Below the pieces are notes generated by a model. It had not been told where the DNA came from. It did no database searches and saw nothing but the letters and a program-made list of their open reading frames with translations. The translations under genes were made by a program, and so were the position numbers. 42,072 nucleotides of DNA from Eggerthellales bacterium (GTDB taxonomy: Bacteria; Actinomycetota; Coriobacteriia; Coriobacteriales; Eggerthellaceae): positions 1 to 42,072 of the forward strand of contig JAQXTF010000013.1 of NCBI GenBank assembly GCA_029219345.1, written 5' to 3'. Of the stretch, positions 16,039 through 23,386 are shown one piece after another. Each line of letters starts with the position of its first letter. The stretch's first letter is position 1.

Positions 16039-16626
16039 TTACCACGAAGGGGGCTTTGTGGGGAAAACATCGTAGTCTTGCCACAACACCACCCGGCCCT
16101 GGGCGCGGGTTTGGGCCAAATCGATAAGGCGCTGATTGCTGGATCCGCAGTATTTCAGCTCAAGGGAGCGCTTTGACTGCACGAAGGGGCCGTCCACCAG
16201 CACGTCAGACAGTGCCAGCAGATCCCTCACGGCTTCCAGGCGGTCGCGCTCCTCTGGGGGCAGGTCGGAGTTGCCCAGCGCCTCCAGCTGGCGCAGCAGG
16301 TCTTCGTACAGGTAGCCCGTGTAAGTCCACACGTTGCGTCCAGCCGCCTTCACCCGGCGCGCCACCTCAGCGCTGGCTTGGGGCTGCTGGAAGGGGTCGC
16401 CACCCGAGAGGGTCACACCCGTGCAAAGCTTGTTTCCCAAAACGCGTTTCACCAGCTCATCAATGGATTCCTCCGTGCCACCCTCAAAGGGCCAGCTCTC
16501 AGGATTGTGGCACCCGGGGCACCCGTGAGTGCACCCCTGCACGAACACAGAGAAACGCAGGCCCGGGCCGTCCACAATGGAGTCGGTCACGGTGCCGTAC
16601 AAGCGGATGGTGGTGGGGACGGTCAT
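16039..16626 (-). CDS. nrdG: anaerobic ribonucleotide reductase-activating radical SAM protein
   Basis: 195 aa. It uses a [4Fe-4S] cluster and S-adenosylmethionine to make the glycyl radical on NrdD. The NrdG-type cluster motif is CTHGCPGC (C-x3-C-x2-C) at about residues 32-39, followed by GCHNPESWPFEGG, and by TLSGGDPFQQP and VWTYTGYLYEDLL. The ATG at 16626 has an AAAGGAAG upstream and starts with MTVPTTIRLYG, the usual beginning. The reductase nrdD is not adjacent but 19 kb away at 35846-38164. Confidence 0.94.
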   Translation of the reverse strand: MTVPTTIRLYGTVTDSIVDGPGLRFSVFVQGCTHGCPGCHNPESWPFEGGTEESIDELVKRVLGNKLCTGVTLSGGDPFQQPQASAEVARRVKAAGRNVWTYTGYLYEDLLRQLEALGNSDLPPEERDRLEAVRDLLALSDVLVDGPFVQSKRSLELKYCGSSNQRLIDLAQTRAQGRVVLWQDYDVFPTKPPSW

Positions 16627-16666
16627 AGGGCTTCCTTTTGTCAGGTTCGGAGCGCCAGGGGGATGC

Positions 16667-17521
16667 CTAGGCAAAGGTCATGCGATACGCAAGGGCGCAG
16701 GTCTTCCCCGGCTGTAAAGTGCGCACGCCGGGCTTTTCCGCCAGCTCGCGGGGAATGAAGGTACCATCGGGAAGGGCGCTCCAGGGCTCCACGCACAGGT
16801 AACGGGCCGCGCCCACGCCAGCCATGGTCCACACGCCCAAATAGGGGAAATCGCCCAGGTCAACGGTAACTTTCGCGCCACGGCCCTGCTGCAAGGTCAC
16901 GCTGCCGCCTGGCACGTTTTCCATGACGAAGGTGTCAATGCTCAGCTCTTCTGGAGTCTGGCGCAGGGTACCGCCCGGCAAGGGCAGCTGCCACTGGGGC
17001 AGGGTTAGGGCGCCATCGGGATTCATGCCGTAACAGGAAATGCCCTCAATGCCCGCAAAATCCAACTGCCAGTCTTCCCCCAGCAGCGCGTAGGCCTCAT
17101 GGCCGCCCACCTCAAAGGGCAGGGGGCGCGTGCCACAATTGGTCACCCGGTGGGTCTTCACCAAGGTTGCACCCTGCAGGGCAAACTCCACCTGTAGCTC
17201 AAAGGCAAAGGGATAGCCCGCCTGGGTGCCCTCATCATCTGCCGTGCGAAACACCACGCGCGCAGGCTCTTCAGCCACCACGTCAAAATGACGATCGCGG
17301 CAAAAGCCGTGCTTCTGGGCGGCCACCGGCTGGCCATCCAGCTCGTAGTAGCCATCGCGCATGCGCCCAATCAGGGGAAACAGCAGCGGAGCATGCTTGC
17401 CCCATACCGCAGGGTCGGCCTCCCACAGACGCTCAACGCCCCCAGCCACAATGCTGTGAGGCTCGGCACCCACCTCAGAGACAGACACCTTCAGATATTT
17501 GTTTTCAATAGTATGCAGCAC
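16667..17521 (-). CDS. aldose 1-epimerase family protein (LacX-like)
   Basis: 284 aa, galactose mutarotase fold. It begins LHTIENKYLKVSVSEVGAE, typical of the LacX branch, followed by WEADPAVWGKHAPLLFPLIGRM, QKHGFCRDRHFDV with a likely catalytic His, FEVGGHEAYAL with the second His (usually GxHPAF), and near the end YLCVEPWSALPDG. The start is a GTG at 17521: AAAGGAGG lies 5 nt upstream, and the longer frame enters the promoter region. It probably equilibrates sugar anomers; the sugar is unknown. It is 40 nt upstream of nrdG and transcribed with it. Confidence 0.85.
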   Translation of the reverse strand: MLHTIENKYLKVSVSEVGAEPHSIVAGGVERLWEADPAVWGKHAPLLFPLIGRMRDGYYELDGQPVAAQKHGFCRDRHFDVVAEEPARVVFRTADDEGTQAGYPFAFELQVEFALQGATLVKTHRVTNCGTRPLPFEVGGHEAYALLGEDWQLDFAGIEGISCYGMNPDGALTLPQWQLPLPGGTLRQTPEELSIDTFVMENVPGGSVTLQQGRGAKVTVDLGDFPYLGVWTMAGVGAARYLCVEPWSALPDGTFIPRELAEKPGVRTLQPGKTCALAYRMTFA

Positions 17522-17686
17522 GGGACCCTCCTTTAGAATTCCGCACCCATTATAACGAACCGCCCCCTTGCGTAGAACTCCTGGTGCCACCGCGGCCGGC
17601 CGGCTACCTTCTTTTGATAACCCCAATGCCAAAAAATACTCCTTTTATAGAAAGCGCAGACAACGCAAAACAAGGCTTTCACCAGG

Positions 17687-17692
17687 TATAAT
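17687..17692 (+). promoter_or_regulatory. -10 box for the FKBP gene
   Basis: A perfect TATAAT lies 28 nt before the ATG at 17721. No clear -35 hexamer is seen. An AGAAAGGAC ribosome site lies between. Confidence 0.5.
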
Positions 17693-17720
17693 GTAAACAA
17701 ATCAACAGAAAGGACTCCCT

Positions 17721-18143
17721 ATGAGCAACGAAGGGAAAAACGTCAAGGTTCACTACCGCGGAACCTTTGATGACGGAACTGAATTCGATTCCTCTTACAA
17801 GCGCAACCAGCCCCTGACCTTCAAATGCATGAGCGGCCAGATGATTGCCGGCTTCGACAACGCCGTGAAAGACATGGAGGTGGGCGAAACCGTCAACGTG
17901 CGACTGGCCCCCGCCGATGCCTATGGCGAACGCGACCCCGAGCTGATTGTCCACTTCCCCAAAAAGCGCGTTCCCCGCGCGGGCTCTTACCAGGTAGGCG
18001 ACAAAATTACCTTGCGCAGCGGCATGCGTCCCCTGCCCTCGGTCATCATTGAAATCACCGACGAGGAAATCATTTGCGACGCCAATTCCGAAATGGCTGG
18101 CAAGTATTTGAATTTCGAGATTACCCTGATAAGCGCTGAATAA
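17721..18143 (+). CDS. SlyD-like FKBP-type peptidyl-prolyl isomerase
   Basis: 140 aa cytoplasmic prolyl isomerase and chaperone. The FKBP core is split by the insert-in-flap arrangement of SlyD: KVHYRGTFDDGTEFDSS at residues 7-23, PLTFKCMSGQMIAGFDNAVKDMEVGE, then PADAYGERDPELIVHFPKKRVP. It lacks the His/Cys-rich nickel-binding tail of E. coli SlyD, ending soon after the fold. It is a single-gene transcript with its own promoter and terminator. Confidence 0.9.
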   Translation: MSNEGKNVKVHYRGTFDDGTEFDSSYKRNQPLTFKCMSGQMIAGFDNAVKDMEVGETVNVRLAPADAYGERDPELIVHFPKKRVPRAGSYQVGDKITLRSGMRPLPSVIIEITDEEIICDANSEMAGKYLNFEITLISAE

Positions 18144-18157
18144 GAGCATGCCCTCCA

Positions 18158-18187
18158 AAACGAGCCCGGCGAAAACCGGGCTCGTTT
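18158..18187 (+). terminator. terminator after the FKBP gene, probably bidirectional
   Basis: A perfect 12-bp stem (arms 18158-18169 and 18176-18187) with a CGAAAA loop ends in GTTT-CTT on the plus strand and GTTTT on the minus strand. It serves the FKBP gene and probably the convergent MFS operon, whose last stop is at 18217. Confidence 0.8.
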
Positions 18188-18216
18188 CTTATTGTAGAGT
18201 TTCTATTGCAAGTTTT

Positions 18217-19428
18217 TTATTGCAGGCTTTCGCGCTGGCCCCACCAATAGAGGGCAAGAACACATAGCAGCGTGCCAATGGTGATAACGGAAAGGCCAAA
18301 GATAAGCGAAGGCCAATCCATAGTGGCAACCACGGTAGCAACCGCCGTAATAAGCACATAAGAAAAGTTCACCAGCGAAGAGGCCGACCCCACTTTGTCT
18401 TCTGGCTGGTCCAGCAGATCAACATAAGCCAAAGGGCGAATGATTCCTTCCGATAACGCATAGGGCGCAAAAGCCAGGAAGAAAATCACCGGAGAGAGAT
18501 GTCCTGCCGCCAGCAGCGTCACGCCCGAAACGCCAATGAGCACGAAGCTCAAACGCAAAATGCGTTTGTTAGGCATGCGCTTTGACAAGGCCAAATACAC
18601 AAAGGGCGCTATGCAATCCAGCAGGCACGTTGCCGCATAAATAAGGCTATACCCCAGGTAATCCAGAGCGAAATCGTTCATCAAAATGTACGAAACCGTG
18701 GCAATGAGGGCAAAAAAGGGCACGCCGGCAAAGCCCATGATCAGAGCCAGCGAGGTAAAGGAACGCTGCGACACCAGGCTCTTGCAATCGCCCATAATTT
18801 TGTGCAGCATTTTACCCATGGAGCCTCTCTGGTCTCGCTGCACCTGATGGGTTTCAGTAATAGTGAGAGCCAGCACCACGGTAAGCACGCCCAAGGCGCC
18901 CAAAATGCCAAAAATGCCACGCCACGTGGTTATCATGAGGATGAACGAACCAAGGAAGGGCGCCAGCACCGGACCAACAATAACCAGCGACTGCAAGAAA
19001 GTCATGGCCGTCTGCACCGAATCCTCAGTGTAGGCGTCTTGAATCAAGGCCGTAGCCAGAGTTTGCACACCACCTACGCCAATACCCTGCAGCACGCGAA
19101 ACACCACCAGCAGCTCTACAGAAGGGCTCAGGGCGCAGCCAAACGATGACACCGCAAACAAACCCGTTGCCACAAGCAACGGAGGCTTTCGTCCGAAACA
19201 GTCGCTTAGGGGGCCAGCCAAAAACGTGGCAAATGCAGAAATAAAAAAGAAGGCGAACATGGTCAGGTTCAAATAACCAATGCTCACATCAAAGGTTTCC
19301 TGCATGCTCGGCAACGCCGGAGCATACATATCTATGGCCAGAATAACAATCAGGTCAATAGCTAAAACGCATATGAAGAAAGTGCGCGGACCAAGCTTTG
19401 CCTGTCCGCGCTGGAGAGAAAGAGCCAT
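18217..19428 (-). CDS. Bcr/CflA-type MFS drug-resistance transporter
   Basis: 403 aa with 12 hydrophobic helices. Family signs are DMYAPALPSMQETFDVS in helix 1, the inter-helix GPLSDCFGRKPPLL motif (usually GPLSDRFGRRP), and FRVLQGIGVGG. Such proteins export toxic compounds by proton exchange. It is the last gene of the operon that starts at 21617, 18 nt behind the unknown gene. The arginine of the usual DRFGRR motif is replaced by Cys. The substrate is unknown. Confidence 0.87.
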   Translation of the reverse strand: MALSLQRGQAKLGPRTFFICVLAIDLIVILAIDMYAPALPSMQETFDVSIGYLNLTMFAFFFISAFATFLAGPLSDCFGRKPPLLVATGLFAVSSFGCALSPSVELLVVFRVLQGIGVGGVQTLATALIQDAYTEDSVQTAMTFLQSLVIVGPVLAPFLGSFILMITTWRGIFGILGALGVLTVVLALTITETHQVQRDQRGSMGKMLHKIMGDCKSLVSQRSFTSLALIMGFAGVPFFALIATVSYILMNDFALDYLGYSLIYAATCLLDCIAPFVYLALSKRMPNKRILRLSFVLIGVSGVTLLAAGHLSPVIFFLAFAPYALSEGIIRPLAYVDLLDQPEDKVGSASSLVNFSYVLITAVATVVATMDWPSLIFGLSVITIGTLLCVLALYWWGQRESLQ

Positions 19429-19446
19429 GAGGGAAGTCTTTTCAAA

Positions 19447-20019
19447 TTAGCGGCAAGAGCAGCACATCTTTGTTTCGCCCTTACCATTCAGGCGGTTACC
19501 CAGTTTATCAAATTCCCAACGTTCGAAAATGATAAGACGAGGACCGACAAAAATGTCGTAGGTGCCGGCAAAATCCATGTCAAGGCAGGAAAACGTGCCG
19601 CTGACGGAGGTGAAGTAATCAACAGCTTCTTCGTTGAACTCGCCATCGCGGAAGACGTACACGTCGGCACGACGGTTGCGACCCAGCATGGGGATGAAGA
19701 ACTGGATGGTTTCGTTCTCTACGGCAATGCCCTTCAGCTGCAGACGAACGCCGTAACGGGCAACTTCGCACTCAAAGCGCTTGGGCCAGTCGCCGCCCTG
19801 CATCTTTGCGTAGTAGCCCCACACGTTCTCGAAGCGGCATGCGTCATCGGCATACACGGTGGCGTAGAACTGGTCGATGTTTTCAGCAGCCTCCAGATGA
19901 GCCTTCAGGCGATCTTTCACCTGGCCACCCACGCAAGCAAGAGAGAACAGCTTCTTGTAGTCATCCAGCTGAGCCTCAGGCTTCGCATACGTTTGATCTT
20001 TCAGATCCTGGTAGTTCAT
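19447..20019 (-). CDS. unknown protein with a C-terminal Cys-Cys-x-Cys tail
   Basis: 190 aa. I do not recognise the family. It looks soluble and mixed alpha/beta, with a helical N-terminal third (residues 1-60) and strand-rich middle (RYGVRLQLKGIAVENETIQFFIP, RADVYVFRDGEF). It ends in MCCSCR, a possible metal- or thiol-binding tail. AAGGGGG lies before the ATG. It is between the methyltransferase gene (10 nt) and the MFS exporter gene (18 nt), so its work is probably linked to them. Confidence 0.7.
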   Translation of the reverse strand: MNYQDLKDQTYAKPEAQLDDYKKLFSLACVGGQVKDRLKAHLEAAENIDQFYATVYADDACRFENVWGYYAKMQGGDWPKRFECEVARYGVRLQLKGIAVENETIQFFIPMLGRNRRADVYVFRDGEFNEEAVDYFTSVSGTFSCLDMDFAGTYDIFVGPRLIIFERWEFDKLGNRLNGKGETKMCCSCR

Positions 20020-20029
20020 AAGGTCCCCC

Positions 20030-20761
20030 TTATCTTCGCGGCTTGTAAATAAGCGCTGTGGTTCTTAAAAACGTAACCCGTTCGTCGGTTTCAACCACGG
20101 GCACGGTATATCTATCGTTAAACCCCGTATCGGGGTCTACCACCGAGATATTGTGGTACTCAGGTGCATCAAAGCCGCAGGCCTTCACCATGCGGGCCAG
20201 ATCATTGCGGGAAACCGCCGACTGCACCGCATTGCCAATCTTGCGAGCCGCCTCAACCACGCCCTCAAGGCGATCGTCTTCGGCCACCACGCCGTCATAG
20301 ACCAGCATGCCGCCGGGGCGCAGTGCCCTGAACATCTCGCGAAATGCCAGCTCAGGGCTGTAATCCAACATGATGCTGCTGTTGCAAAACACCACGTCAA
20401 ACCCACCTTCGAGCACACCGCAGTCAATGAGGCGCTCGGCATAAGCAACCCGATAGTCCATGTTGTTGCGCATGAGGCCGTTGCGGCGCCATGCCTCCTC
20501 CATGAACCCCAAGGACAGCTGGATAAAATCAGGGTTGGGGTCTACGCCCAGCACGAAGCCGCGCTGCCCTACCCAGTCGGAAAACTTGATGACGCCCTTT
20601 CCGCGGCGGCAATCAACGTCCAACATGCGCTTGCCGCGCACGTCGCCCAGTACATCCATTCGGCATTGGCTGGCATACCCGTATTCTTGAGGAAGTGAAG
20701 CGTAGTACGCCTGAAGTTCTTCGAGAGAGGGAGAGGAGAGAGCAGCGGGTTGCGCAGCCAT
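20030..20761 (-). CDS. class I SAM-dependent methyltransferase
   Basis: 243 aa. The Rossmann-like methyltransferase core runs from about residue 40 to 160: MLDVDCRRGKG is motif I, VLGVDPNPDFIQLS is motif II, GGFDVVFCNSSIMLDY is the motif IV region, and FRALRPGGMLVYDG is the post-III motif. Motif I normally reads D-x-G-C-G-x-G; here Gly to Asp and Gly to Arg changes alter the SAM loop, so activity is uncertain. The acceptor is unknown. It lies 16 nt after the trigger-factor-like gene. Confidence 0.8.
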   Translation of the reverse strand: MAAQPAALSSPSLEELQAYYASLPQEYGYASQCRMDVLGDVRGKRMLDVDCRRGKGVIKFSDWVGQRGFVLGVDPNPDFIQLSLGFMEEAWRRNGLMRNNMDYRVAYAERLIDCGVLEGGFDVVFCNSSIMLDYSPELAFREMFRALRPGGMLVYDGVVAEDDRLEGVVEAARKIGNAVQSAVSRNDLARMVKACGFDAPEYHNISVVDPDTGFNDRYTVPVVETDERVTFLRTTALIYKPRR

Positions 20762-20777
20762 TGCCGAATATCATCCC

Positions 20778-21617
20778 CTACTGTTGGTAAGAAACGGTAG
20801 AGTTGTTAACCAGCCAGCCCAAAGCGGCTTCACGGCGGGCAAAAACAATAGCCTGATCGCCCATGCCCTGGTCTTCCAGCTGCTTGCGAATCTTGATCTT
20901 CTGGTCAAGATCGTCGCCGGGCATCTGAGCGGTAATCTGCTCGTCGGTTAAATCAAGGTTCAGATGGCTTGCCAGAGCGTCAATCGCGCAGGTGATGCGC
21001 AAAGCGTCATCGGGCATACCGGGAAGGCGGTCTTCCTCAGCGGGGTCTTCAACCAGGCGCTTTGCGATTTCCTTCAGCACCAGGTCGGGGAACTTGGGGT
21101 CATCCTTCTTCATATCGGGCAGGTTGAACTGAGCGGCCACGCCAGTGCGGAACTCTTCCACGGTAGTGGCAGGGCCGAATTCCTTCTGAACCAGCTCATC
21201 GGTGAGCTCGGGCTTAACCATGTACAGCATCTTCTCGATGGTAACCGTCATGGTCAGCAGGCTCATGCCGTTCATCTTGCCCATGGGCATCTTGATCATG
21301 GCTTTAACGTCGCGGGTCTCACCCACGCGCATGCCAATAATGGAATCGTCGAAAGCCTTGGGCATTTCGCCGGCACCCAGATGGTACAGAGAATTCGTCA
21401 AAATGAAGTGCTTTGCCAGGTTGCCGTCCATGCGTGCGTCTTCGGTGGTAACAACAATGTAGTCACCGGCCATGCAGGGACGATCTTCCTCCACTTCGTG
21501 GTACTCAGACAGAGGCTCCATGAGTTTCTCAATCTGCTGCTCAACAAGCTCAGGAGGAACCGGAGGCTTGGGCATCTTCATGGAAACGGGCTCATAAGAA
21601 GAAAGCGTGTATTGCAT
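20778..21617 (-). CDS. trigger-factor-like chaperone lacking the ribosome-binding domain
   Basis: 279 aa against about 430-450 for trigger factor. The N-terminal ribosome-docking domain with its GFRxGK signature is absent. Residues 18-135 match the FKBP-like prolyl isomerase domain (EEDRPCMAGDYIVV, GAGEMPKAFDDSIIGMRVGE). Residues 140-279 match the helical C-terminal chaperone arms (PELTDELVQKEFG, TVEEFRTGV, ITAQMPGD). GAGGGG precedes the ATG. It heads a four-gene operon, which suggests a dedicated chaperone for a partner encoded nearby rather than general nascent-chain folding. Confidence 0.78.
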   Translation of the reverse strand: MQYTLSSYEPVSMKMPKPPVPPELVEQQIEKLMEPLSEYHEVEEDRPCMAGDYIVVTTEDARMDGNLAKHFILTNSLYHLGAGEMPKAFDDSIIGMRVGETRDVKAMIKMPMGKMNGMSLLTMTVTIEKMLYMVKPELTDELVQKEFGPATTVEEFRTGVAAQFNLPDMKKDDPKFPDLVLKEIAKRLVEDPAEEDRLPGMPDDALRITCAIDALASHLNLDLTDEQITAQMPGDDLDQKIKIRKQLEDQGMGDQAIVFARREAALGWLVNNSTVSYQQ

Positions 21618-21646
21618 TGTGAATCCCCTCTTTCACCGTCGTTTTC

Positions 21647-21686
21647 TTTACAAAAACAGAGTCGCGCCGTAGCGATTTTTTGTAAA
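21647..21686 (-). promoter_or_regulatory. leader stem-loop before the trigger-factor-like operon
   Basis: TTTACAAAAA at 21647-21656 pairs with TTTTTGTAAA at 21677-21686, and an inner TCGC/GCGA pair extends the stem. It lies 30 nt before the ATG at 21617, in the probable leader or promoter. It may be an operator, or a leader hairpin that affects translation. Confidence 0.45.
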
Positions 21687-21732
21687 TGAGACTTACTTTC
21701 ACCTTTTTACCTACGCCCTAGCAAAGAAGCGA

Positions 21733-21762
21733 AAGTGCCTACTCAAAAATGAGTAGGCACTT
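21733..21762 (-). terminator. 13-bp stem-loop after the MoxR gene
   Basis: Perfect 13-bp stem (21733-21745 and 21750-21762) with a 4-nt loop. On the minus strand it is followed by TCGCTTCTTTG, a poor T-run, 86 nt beyond the MoxR stop. The core TACTCA-AAAA-TGAGTA shares its half-site with the LuxR upstream region, so it may instead be a protein-binding site. Confidence 0.5.
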
Positions 21763-21847
21763 GTAAAACCCCTTGTCAGAGCTGGTTTTTTATGAGTATC
21801 TTTCCCAAACACCTCAAAATTGGGCAAGAGGAAAACCTTTCTGAACT

Positions 21848-23341
21848 CTACAGGTCAAGATCTTCAATGCGGCGGCGCAGGTCGCGCTGGCGGGTGGAAA
21901 GAATCATGTTCTCGTTGTGCTCGTAATACGAGGCGCTGCCGTACTGGGCAATGTACTTGGCGGAATCAACGCGACTTGTCAGCTCGGTGGTGAACACCAG
22001 CATTTCCTGCTTGTCGCCAAAGGCGCCCTGCAGGAAGGCGAAGGCGTTAACCAGCCTGCTTTCAATCTCCTGGGTCTTAGGAGCAATGGCACCAACCATC
22101 TGGCCATAGAGAGCCTCAACGGCGCCAAAGCCTTCGGCGGAGCACACACGGGCCAGCTCGCCAAGCTGAGAGATAACCTCTTCTTCCTGGGTGCGCTTTG
22201 CCTTGGTGATGGTGCCGGCAGCCACCTGCATCTCCAGCCTGGACTGGCGCTCAATCACGCACTTGGCCAATGCCTCGGCGCTATCAGTGCCCTCTTCGGC
22301 AGCCTGAGCCTTCACTTCTCGCAGAACGTCGCGCAGGCTCACCATAACCTGGGTGTCCTGGTTCACGGCGCGCATGCCACCGCACAGGGAGTCCAGCATC
22401 AGGCCCACCAGGGACAGGCGCTCGTCGAACTCTGCGTTCTTAGCGCGCTCGCTCACCTTGGCAACATCTTCCTGACCATTCAGAATTTCTTCAATGCGAT
22501 AGTCCTCGCGGTACTTGTTGAACAGGTCGTAGTAAGCGGCAAACTCGCGGGCAATCTTCTCATTCTGCACGTACTGAATAATCAGATCGTAGTCCACGGT
22601 CTTACCCAAGCGCTCAAAAATGGTCATGATTTCAGACAAGTCGTCCCAGCCACGGGCGGTAACGAAGCTCTTGCCATCAAGGGTTGCCTCAACAACGTAG
22701 AAGCGGTCCTTCTTGATGGAAAGGAAGGTGGTCACAGCAGGATGCGTGCCCTTTGCGGCGGCGTAGGCCTTCCAGGCGTCCAGGTTGGGTTCCACGGCAA
22801 TGCGCTTCAGACGGTCGAGGGTAACAATGTCAAAGTCATGGACGCTCTTGTTGTACTCAGGGGGATTACCTGCAGTAACAACAATCCAGCCTTCGGGAAT
22901 CTGGTGACGGCCGAAGGTCTTGAACTGCAGGAACTGCAGCATGGAGGGATACAGGGTCTCAGACACGCAGTTGATCTCGTCCAGGAACAGAATGCCGCGC
23001 TCAACCTTGTGCTTGCGCATGTAATCGTACACGCTGGCCACAATCTCGCTCATGGTGTACTCGCTGGCTTCGTATTCGAAGTCGCCGTAGCTTTCCTTCA
23101 CAATGTAAGGCAGGCCCAAAGCGCTCTGGCGCGTGTGATGGGTCATGGAGTAGCTCACCAGGCCCATTTCCAGCTCGACGGCAATCTGGCTCATGATAGC
23201 GGTCTTGCCAATGCCCGGCGCGCCCACCAGGAAGATAGGGCGTTGGCGGGAAACGTCCAGCAACGGACGACCCTGGTCATCGGTGGCCAAATAAGCCTCA
23301 ATAGTGTCTTTCACCTGCTGTTTTGCTTTATTAATATCCAT
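21848..23341 (-). CDS. MoxR-family AAA+ ATPase
   Basis: 497 aa. Walker A GAPGIGKT is at residues 40-47, Walker B ILFLDEIN at 117-124, and sensor 1 in IVVTAGNPPEYN, as in MoxR proteins such as CbbQ, NorQ and RavA. These act with VWA-domain partners to remodel or load metal into target enzymes. The C-terminal 200 residues are helical and not assigned. AGAAGGAG precedes the ATG. It follows the VWA gene by 45 nt, the expected partner arrangement. Confidence 0.9.
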   Translation of the reverse strand: MDINKAKQQVKDTIEAYLATDDQGRPLLDVSRQRPIFLVGAPGIGKTAIMSQIAVELEMGLVSYSMTHHTRQSALGLPYIVKESYGDFEYEASEYTMSEIVASVYDYMRKHKVERGILFLDEINCVSETLYPSMLQFLQFKTFGRHQIPEGWIVVTAGNPPEYNKSVHDFDIVTLDRLKRIAVEPNLDAWKAYAAAKGTHPAVTTFLSIKKDRFYVVEATLDGKSFVTARGWDDLSEIMTIFERLGKTVDYDLIIQYVQNEKIAREFAAYYDLFNKYREDYRIEEILNGQEDVAKVSERAKNAEFDERLSLVGLMLDSLCGGMRAVNQDTQVMVSLRDVLREVKAQAAEEGTDSAEALAKCVIERQSRLEMQVAAGTITKAKRTQEEEVISQLGELARVCSAEGFGAVEALYGQMVGAIAPKTQEIESRLVNAFAFLQGAFGDKQEMLVFTTELTSRVDSAKYIAQYGSASYYEHNENMILSTRQRDLRRRIEDLDL

Positions 23342-23386
23342 GATCTCTCCTTCTTGAGATGCGGCTTGATACCAAATTTCAGTGGG

